A DNA stretch of 28,075 nucleotides from assembly GCA_044371405.1 (NCBI GenBank), contig JBILTS010000015.1, positions 1 through 28,075 on the forward strand, in the 5' to 3' direction. The DNA comes from RGEC01 sp044371405. Lineage in GTDB: Bacteria > Bacteroidota > Bacteroidia > NS11-12g > UBA955. The notes under the pieces are model-generated. The model saw only the letters and a program-made list of their open reading frames with translations, was not told the origin of the DNA and searched no databases. A program made the position numbers and the translations under genes. This document shows positions 23,058-28,075 of the stretch, one piece after another. Within the stretch, counting starts at the first letter, position 1. Each line of letters starts with the position of its first letter.

Positions 23058-24218
23058 TTAGAAGCTGCGAATGCTTCGAACATACAATTTTTCTGATTTC
23101 GTTCTGTTGTTTTCGGGCTGACCGTATCCGAGATTCAGAGCCCATACCATGCTGAAGCTGCTTTCTGTTGAGGACAAGTAAGTGTCATTACCTAATTGGG
23201 TTAGACCCAATACATAAGCAGAAGCCCTGTTCACATGAAACCTGTTCTGGTATAGTGTTTTTAATTCGTCGATGGATGGTAAGTACCAGTCTGAAAATCC
23301 GGCAACAGTGTAATCATCACACAATTTGGCAGCACTGTTTGAGTGACCACTTTGAGCAATAATGGCGGCGGTATTGCCCTCACCATCCCAGGTTGATTGT
23401 GCGTTTGTTCCAATCAGCACATTCACCACATTGCTCCAGTCTTGCGATACACTTTGGTCGCGTTTCGCAACGATTAATCCATGTTCTGTACCGTTGTTAT
23501 CTTTCCACAACTGAAAAACAATTCCACCACCAAATTCTTCCCCCAAATAGTGCTTGTAACCATTGCTATAAGTAGAGCTGATGGTATCATTACTTATTTT
23601 AATGCCTGGACCGGCTGTCAGCGCGTCTTGTTTGGCAAACCATTCCACCACATCAACTGTGTCAATCAAACTGGCGATGGATTTTGAAAAAAGCGGATCT
23701 TTTTCGGTGTAGCTGCTAATTTTTGAGTTCCAGTTTGCCGTATCTTTTTTGGTTATTCCAAATGAAACTGAACCCGTAAAAACTGGATCTTTCTCCGCTG
23801 CAGGATTGGATAGTTTGTCTGCAGTGTTAGCATGCAGGGCGTAAGGAACACTAAGCAATTGTGTGGTATTGGTGATGGTGTAATTTGTTCCTCCGCTGGG
23901 ATCAATATCTGTTTTAACAAAATAAGGACCATTCGCCCAGTCAATATTGGCAAAAACCCCGTTTACAACACTGCCGTTGCCAATTTCTACAGCCGCCAGT
24001 CCGTTTGCATTGGTGATGGGAATATGCGTTTCTAGATATACAGCGGAACCGGTGGCAGTGCCTTTTAATATGGCAATCCGCATTCCAACGGGACTTGAAG
24101 TTACCAGCTGGTTAGTGGCATTTCTTATCACTGCCTGATAATTGAATTTGGCCGGTGCCTGGGCAAACAGGGTTGCTGTTGCACAAAGGGTAGCGACAAT
24201 GAACAATATCTTTTTCAT
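23058..24218 (-). CDS. DUF1566 domain exported protein with tail-fibre-like N-terminus
   Basis: A 386-residue exported protein with signal peptide ending TLFAQ at residue 20. Residues 25-135 form a beta-rich head (FNYQAVIRNATNQLV, later LLSVPYALHANTADKL), a pattern seen in many Bacteroidota surface proteins with phage-fibre-like trimers. The middle has two repeats around EKDPVF and EKDPLF. Residues 225-386 are a DUF1566 (Lcl C-terminal-like) domain: GGGIVFQLW, DWYLPSIDELKTLYQNR, YLSSTE, and RSIRSF at the end. Its gene starts one base after the T9SS-sorted small protein gene, so they are translated together. It has no sorting domain of its own. Surface attachment or glycan contact is a contextual guess. 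Confidence 0.75.
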   Translation of the reverse strand: MKKILFIVATLCATATLFAQAPAKFNYQAVIRNATNQLVTSSPVGMRIAILKGTATGSAVYLETHIPITNANGLAAVEIGNGSVVNGVFANIDWANGPYFVKTDIDPSGGTNYTITNTTQLLSVPYALHANTADKLSNPAAEKDPVFTGSVSFGITKKDTANWNSKISSYTEKDPLFSKSIASLIDTVDVVEWFAKQDALTAGPGIKISNDTISSTYSNGYKHYLGEEFGGGIVFQLWKDNNGTEHGLIVAKRDQSVSQDWSNVVNVLIGTNAQSTWDGEGNTAAIIAQSGHSNSAAKLCDDYTVAGFSDWYLPSIDELKTLYQNRFHVNRASAYVLGLTQLGNDTYLSSTESSFSMVWALNLGYGQPENNRTKSEKLYVRSIRSF

Positions 24219-24219
24219 G

Positions 24220-24696
24220 TTAGTTATTTTTAATGATTTGTGTGGATCCTATAAGAGCTGATCCGGAATACACCTTCAACAGGTATATGCCTGCTGAATA
24301 TGATGACAGGTTCAAGCTTATTTTATCCGTTGGCGTATTTTCTTTCAGCAACAATTTTCCGGTATTATCGAAAAGTGAAATGGAAATATTTGTGGCTTTT
24401 ATATTTTTGGTGTTTATGTATACCAAACTACTGCTCGGATTGGGGTACACATCCCACAAATATGAATTGCCAACCGCCTTTTTTTGTTTTAAACTAATCA
24501 ATTCAAACGGCAGTTGAACCCCTTCCTGAATAATGCCGGTACTGCCTGAATACTGGTTATTTGCCAGCTGGCCAATGGATGCTGATACTGAACCACCAAT
24601 GCCGGTAGCGTCATACCCCCCACTATTGAAGCTGTTTTGAGCATTTACAGTACAAAACAGGAAGGATAAAACCAGTAGTAATGTTGTTTTAATCAT
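24220..24696 (-). CDS. Small T9SS type A sorting-domain protein
   Basis: A 158-residue exported protein. Signal peptide MIKTTLLLVLSFLFCTVNAQ is followed by a short region (NSFNSGGYDATGIGG, then SIGQLANNQYS and IIQEGVQLPFEL) common in small Bacteroidota surface proteins. Residues 80-158 are a type IX secretion C-terminal sorting domain: LWDVYPNPSSS, FDNTGKLLL, YSAGIYLLKVYSG. The frame is open for 68 more codons upstream, but those overlap the uxs gene and lack a signal peptide; the ATG at 24696 is clearly better. It lies 25 bases after uxs and one base before the DUF1566 gene, suggesting a shared transcript. The protein is nearly all sorting domain plus linker, so it may be a carrier or cell-surface anchor. 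Confidence 0.8.
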   Translation of the reverse strand: MIKTTLLLVLSFLFCTVNAQNSFNSGGYDATGIGGSVSASIGQLANNQYSGSTGIIQEGVQLPFELISLKQKKAVGNSYLWDVYPNPSSSLVYINTKNIKATNISISLFDNTGKLLLKENTPTDKISLNLSSYSAGIYLLKVYSGSALIGSTQIIKNN

Positions 24697-24721
24697 TTTA
24701 CTTACAAGAGGCGATTGATTT

Positions 24722-25708
24722 TTATACTTTGAACTTCCCAAAGTCTTTGTGGTGTGCTTCTTCATACAAACGTTCCTTAGACAAGCTGCGGAAATATTCG
24801 TAGGTAATACGCAAACCTTCAGCGCGGTTGATTTTAGGTTCCCAACCCAAAATACTGCGGGCACGGGTGATATCCGGCTGACGTTGCTTGGGATCATCAA
24901 CCGGGAGGGGCTTGTACACCACTTTTTGACTGGTGCCTGTTAGTTTTATAATTTCCTCGGCAAACTCTGCAATGGTAATTTCATCGGGATTGCCAACGTT
25001 TACAGGATAGGCATAGTCACTGAGCAGCAAGCGGTAGATGCCTTCTACCAGATCATCCACATAGCAGAAGCTGCGGGTTTGGCTTCCATCGCCAAAGATG
25101 GTCAGATCTTCGCCGCGCAGGGCTTGTCCGATAAATGCCGGCAACACACGTCCGTCATTGAGGCGCATGCGCGGGCCATAGGTATTGAAAATACGAACAA
25201 TACGGGTTTCTACCCCATGATAGGTATGATAGGCCATGGTGATGGCTTCCTGAAAGCGCTTGGCCTCATCATAAACGCCGCGCGGACCAATGGGATTTAC
25301 ATTGCCCCAGTAGTCTTCGTTTTGTGGGTGAACGGTGGGATCTCCGTAAACCTCGCTGGTGCTGGCCACCAGAATGCGTGCACCCTTGCTTTTGGCCAGA
25401 CCCAGTAAATTGTGTGTGCCAAGCGAACCCACTTTCAGGGTTTGAATGGGGATCTTAAGGTAATCTATGGGGCTGGCCGGGCTGGCAAAGTGGAGGATAT
25501 AATCCAATTGTCCGGGCACGTGCACAAATTTGCTTACATCGTGGTTATAGAACTCAAATTCTTTGAGGGCAAATAGGTGTTCGATATTGCGTAAATCTCC
25601 GGTAATGAGGTTGTCCATGCCGATCACATGGTATCCTTCTTTGATAAAGCGATCGCAGAGGTGCGAGCCCAGAAATCCGGCTGCCCCGGTAATTAATACA
25701 CGTTTCAT
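24722..25708 (-). CDS. uxs: UDP-glucuronate decarboxylase (UDP-xylose synthase)
   Basis: A 328-residue extended SDR enzyme converting UDP-glucuronate to UDP-xylose. The NAD loop TGAAGFLGS is at 7-15. STSEVYGDP (near 116-124) carries the catalytic Ser/Thr and an acidic residue typical of UXS, and Tyr146/Lys150 lie in GPRGVYDEAKR, the signature that separates these enzymes from epimerases. FGDGSQTRSFCYVDDLVEG is another family segment, and length is normal for bacterial UXS. It overlaps the UDP-glucose dehydrogenase gene by 4 bases (ATGA), so product and substrate enzymes are coupled. UDP-xylose would serve a surface glycan; the transferase is not in view. Confidence 0.95.
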   Translation of the reverse strand: MKRVLITGAAGFLGSHLCDRFIKEGYHVIGMDNLITGDLRNIEHLFALKEFEFYNHDVSKFVHVPGQLDYILHFASPASPIDYLKIPIQTLKVGSLGTHNLLGLAKSKGARILVASTSEVYGDPTVHPQNEDYWGNVNPIGPRGVYDEAKRFQEAITMAYHTYHGVETRIVRIFNTYGPRMRLNDGRVLPAFIGQALRGEDLTIFGDGSQTRSFCYVDDLVEGIYRLLLSDYAYPVNVGNPDEITIAEFAEEIIKLTGTSQKVVYKPLPVDDPKQRQPDITRARSILGWEPKINRAEGLRITYEYFRSLSKERLYEEAHHKDFGKFKV

Positions 25709-27021
25709 GCGGGTTTAACGTCCTCCCGGCCAATGCTCACGTAGCGATAGCCATGTTTACGCATGGTTTCATTTTCAAACACGTTTCTTCCGTCAAAAAT
25801 AACCTTGGATTTGAGTACTGAGCTCAATTTGGCAAAATCGGGGGTTCTGAATTCGGGCCATTCGGTAGCAATTATAAGGAAGTCGGCACCCTGAACGGCA
25901 TCGTATGGGTTTTCACAGAATCGAACATCATCCCCCAGCAGTGCTTTCACATTGGGCATGGCCTCGGGATCATAAGCGTTTATAGTAACACCAGAGGCAC
26001 GCAGTTCAGCAATGATTTCCAGTGCCGGGGCCTCGCGTATATCATCGGTATTGGGCTTGAACGCCAGGCCCCATATAGCTGCGGTTTTGCCTTGCAGTGC
26101 TGTTCCATATTCATTGCGGATTTTTTCAACCAGCAGTCGTTTTTGGGTGGCATTTACTTTTTCTACGGCATTGAGTATTTCGAACGGATAGTTTACCTCT
26201 GATGCAGAATGGATAAGGGCCTTCACATCTTTAGGGAAGCATGAGCCGCCGTAGCCGATGCCGGGAAACAGAAAGCGCTTTCCTATGCGGTCATCCGAGC
26301 CGATACCCTTGCGCACCATGTCTACATCAGCACCCAGCAGTTCACACAGCCGGGATACCTCATTCATAAATGATATTTTGGTGGCCAGAAAGCTATTGGC
26401 TGCATATTTGGTCAGTTCGGCGCTGCGTGTATCCATGAACAAAACGGGATTGCCCTGCCTCACATACGGGGCATAAAGCTCGTTCATTACCTCGCGGGCA
26501 CGGGCACTTTGCGCACCAATCACCACACGGTCGGGCTTCATGAAGTCTTCAACTGCCACGCCTTCCCTCAAAAATTCGGGGTTGGAAACCACATCAAATT
26601 CACCCTTAAAATTCTTTTCGATGGCTGCTTTTACCTTATCGGCAGTGCCCACAGGAACGGTGCTTTTGTCCACTATTACCTTGTAGTCGGTCATCATTAG
26701 GCCCAATTGATCGGCCACGTGAAGCACATAGCTAAGGTCTGCACTTCCGTCTTCTCCGGGAGGAGTTGGCAATGCCAGAAAAATGACCAGGGAGTCTTTG
26801 AGTGCATCCTGAAGGTTGGTTGTGAATTTCAGACGGCCTTCTTTGAGGTTTCTTTTGAAGATAACTTCCAGTCCGGGTTCGTAAATGGTGATTTGACCGG
26901 AGGACAATTTTTCTACCTTTTGGGTATCAATGTCAACACAGATAACGTTGTTACCGGTTTCGGCAAAGCAAGTGCCGCTTACCAGTCCTACGTATCCGGT
27001 TCCTATAACTGCTATGTTCAT
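25705..27021 (-). CDS. ugd: UDP-glucose 6-dehydrogenase
   Basis: A 438-residue NAD-dependent enzyme oxidising UDP-glucose to UDP-glucuronate. The Rossmann motif GTGYVGLV is at 7-14. YEPGLE near residue 47 and the long VDKSTVPVGTA segment (118-127) are typical, and the catalytic Cys261 lies in GYGGSCFPKD. FKPNTDDIREAP in the C-terminal domain binds the nucleotide sugar. YEPGLE at the N-terminus favours UDP-glucose over the UDP-GlcNAc (WbpA) type, and the adjacent uxs gene uses its product. It starts one base after the aminotransferase stop and overlaps uxs by 4 bases. Complete and of normal length. Confidence 0.96.
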   Translation of the reverse strand: MNIAVIGTGYVGLVSGTCFAETGNNVICVDIDTQKVEKLSSGQITIYEPGLEVIFKRNLKEGRLKFTTNLQDALKDSLVIFLALPTPPGEDGSADLSYVLHVADQLGLMMTDYKVIVDKSTVPVGTADKVKAAIEKNFKGEFDVVSNPEFLREGVAVEDFMKPDRVVIGAQSARAREVMNELYAPYVRQGNPVLFMDTRSAELTKYAANSFLATKISFMNEVSRLCELLGADVDMVRKGIGSDDRIGKRFLFPGIGYGGSCFPKDVKALIHSASEVNYPFEILNAVEKVNATQKRLLVEKIRNEYGTALQGKTAAIWGLAFKPNTDDIREAPALEIIAELRASGVTINAYDPEAMPNVKALLGDDVRFCENPYDAVQGADFLIIATEWPEFRTPDFAKLSSVLKSKVIFDGRNVFENETMRKHGYRYVSIGREDVKPA

Positions 27022-27022
27022 G

Positions 27023-28075
27023 CTAAGAGTTTAGTTGATTGAAATACGATTTTATGTTTGATATGATATAATCAAGTTGTTCTGTTTCCATTTCTGTGCC
27101 TATGGGTAAGGCCAAAATGCGGTCGCACAAAAATTCCGTAACGGGCAGGGAAACTTTCTGTTTGTAGGCGGCTTGCTTGTAAAGTGGCAGGGGATAGTAA
27201 ATCATGCTGGGAATACCATTGCGTTTCAGGTGTTCCTGCAATAAGTTGCGCTCTTTGGGCGTTCCCAGCAACATGCAGTATTGATGAAATACGTGCGTGC
27301 TGTATTTGGCCCTGCCGGGAATCTGAATTTCCGGTATCATTTGAAAATGATAATCGTAGCATTCGGCAGCTCCTTGCCGCTCAACGTTAAAGTAGTTCAG
27401 TTTTCTAAGTTTTACCCGCAAAATGGCTGCCTGCAGGGTGTCCAGCCGGCTGTTCATGCCTATAACTTCATGGTGGTATTTCACAGATTGCCCGTGATTG
27501 GCGATCATTTTGCACCGTTTCGCCAAATGCTCATTGTTGGTAACAATGGCTCCGCCATCTCCGTAGCAGCCCAGGTTTTTGCTGGGGAAAAAAGAAGTGG
27601 TGCTCACATGCCCAATATTGCCTGATTTTACTTTGGTACCATTAGAGAAAAGATATTCAGCCCCGATGGCCTGGGCATTGTCTTCCAGCACATACAGGTT
27701 GTATTTTTTAGCCAGCTCCATGATGGGTTCCATGGGGGCAATTTGACCGAAAAGATGAACCGGTGCAAGTACTTTTGTTTTGGGTGTGATGAGACCTTCC
27801 ACATCTTCCACTTTCATCAGGTATGTGTGCGGATCCACGTCGCAGTATACCGGCTTAAGCCCCAGCAGGTGGCACATTTCGGCGATGGCGGCATAGGAAA
27901 AACCGGGGGTGATGACCTCACTGCCTGCAGGCAAATCCATGGCCATGAGTGCAATTTGGATGGCATCGGTACCATTTGCACAGGTGATGGCATGTGCGGC
28001 ACCGTGGTAAGCTGCCAGTTCTTTCTCAAATTCTTTTACATCCTGCCCGCCAATGAAATCTGTGCGCTCCAATAC
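27023..28075 (-). CDS. DegT/DnrJ/EryC1 aminotransferase, WbpE/WlbC type (5' end beyond the window)
   Basis: At least 350 codons of a PLP-dependent sugar aminotransferase; the frame is open to the right edge and the true start lies outside, since the visible beginning (ERTDFIGGQDVKEFE) is normally preceded by some 10-15 residues. Landmarks: CANGTDAIQIAL, GFSYAAIAE, EDNAQAIGA with the PLP-contacting Asp and Gln, the Schiff-base Lys in TSFFPSKNLGCYGDGG, and MNSRLDTLQAAIL. The FFPSKNLGCYGDGGA and NHGQ..KYHHEVIGMNSRLDT segments are closest to WbpE/WlbC, which make UDP-2-acetamido-3-amino-glucuronate. That would feed the WlbB-type acetyltransferase encoded at 13.5 kb. It begins the ugd-uxs operon. 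Confidence 0.88.
   Translation of the reverse strand, partial: VLERTDFIGGQDVKEFEKELAAYHGAAHAITCANGTDAIQIALMAMDLPAGSEVITPGFSYAAIAEMCHLLGLKPVYCDVDPHTYLMKVEDVEGLITPKTKVLAPVHLFGQIAPMEPIMELAKKYNLYVLEDNAQAIGAEYLFSNGTKVKSGNIGHVSTTSFFPSKNLGCYGDGGAIVTNNEHLAKRCKMIANHGQSVKYHHEVIGMNSRLDTLQAAILRVKLRKLNYFNVERQGAAECYDYHFQMIPEIQIPGRAKYSTHVFHQYCMLLGTPKERNLLQEHLKRNGIPSMIYYPLPLYKQAAYKQKVSLPVTEFLCDRILALPIGTEMETEQLDYIISNIKSYFNQLNS

Noticed and set aside
24697..24900. N-terminal extension of the T9SS-sorted protein
   Set aside because: The added 68 residues would overlap uxs and bury the signal peptide that starts at 24696.
1..28075. tRNA, rRNA, CRISPR array, intact transposase or prophage genes
   Set aside because: I looked for cloverleaf ends, spaced repeats, DDE or integrase motifs and phage structural motifs and found none that hold.

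Overview
The window looks like a piece of a Bacteroidota chromosome. Supporting signs are a type IX secretion C-terminal sorting domain (24220-24696), a small plug-first TonB-dependent receptor, DUF6029, DUF6428 and fulvocin C-related families, the absence of Shine-Dalgarno sequences, and many exact matches to the Bacteroidota -7 promoter element TAnnTTTG just before start codons. I cannot place it below phylum. No rRNA, tRNA, CRISPR array or intact transposase was seen.

Layout. 1-2.5 kb is an arsenic island: arsC and an Acr3 efflux pump on +, facing arsR and a DUF6428 gene on -. 2.5-3.7 kb holds a GT87-type glycosyltransferase with a hairpin in its leader. 4.0-6.3 kb is katG, ended by a strong bidirectional terminator. 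6.3-8.2 kb (-) holds a DUF1573 lipoprotein and two tandem fulvocin C-related lipoproteins. 8.4-10.4 kb is a TonB-dependent receptor. 10.5-15.1 kb (+) is a tight run: pyrF, a FabK/nitronate monooxygenase-type flavoprotein, a membrane Fe-S (HdrC-like) protein, a WlbB/WbpD-type acetyltransferase and galE. 15.1-15.3 kb is a gene-free stretch with a cluster of DnaA-box-like 9-mers, followed by a TetR regulator with its own palindromic operator. 16.0-16.3 kb holds two divergent small genes (51 and 42 codons). 16.4-19.4 kb (+) holds a di-heme cytochrome c peroxidase, a VIT-family metal transporter and an alpha/beta-hydrolase lipoprotein. 19.6-21.0 kb (-) is miaB. 21.1-23.0 kb holds a DUF6029 outer-membrane protein facing a PspC-domain protein. 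23.1-28.1 kb (-) is a sugar-nucleotide run: DegT/WbpE-type aminotransferase (cut by the right edge), UDP-glucose dehydrogenase and UDP-glucuronate decarboxylase, then a T9SS-sorted small protein and a DUF1566 protein.

How they fit together. Ugd and Uxs would make UDP-glucuronate and UDP-xylose. The DegT enzyme and the distant WlbB-type acetyltransferase look like two steps of the UDP-diacetamido-uronic acid pathway, so the window probably supplies surface-polysaccharide precursors from two separate operons. KatG, the cytochrome c peroxidase and the VIT transporter fit peroxide and metal defence; the ars genes fit arsenic resistance.

Most worth a second look: the tandem fulvocin C-related pair (conserved N-terminal half, divergent C-terminus keeping eight cysteines), the DnaA-box cluster at 15167-15303, and the recurring placement of the -7 element about 7 nt from start codons, which predicts leaderless or nearly leaderless mRNAs.
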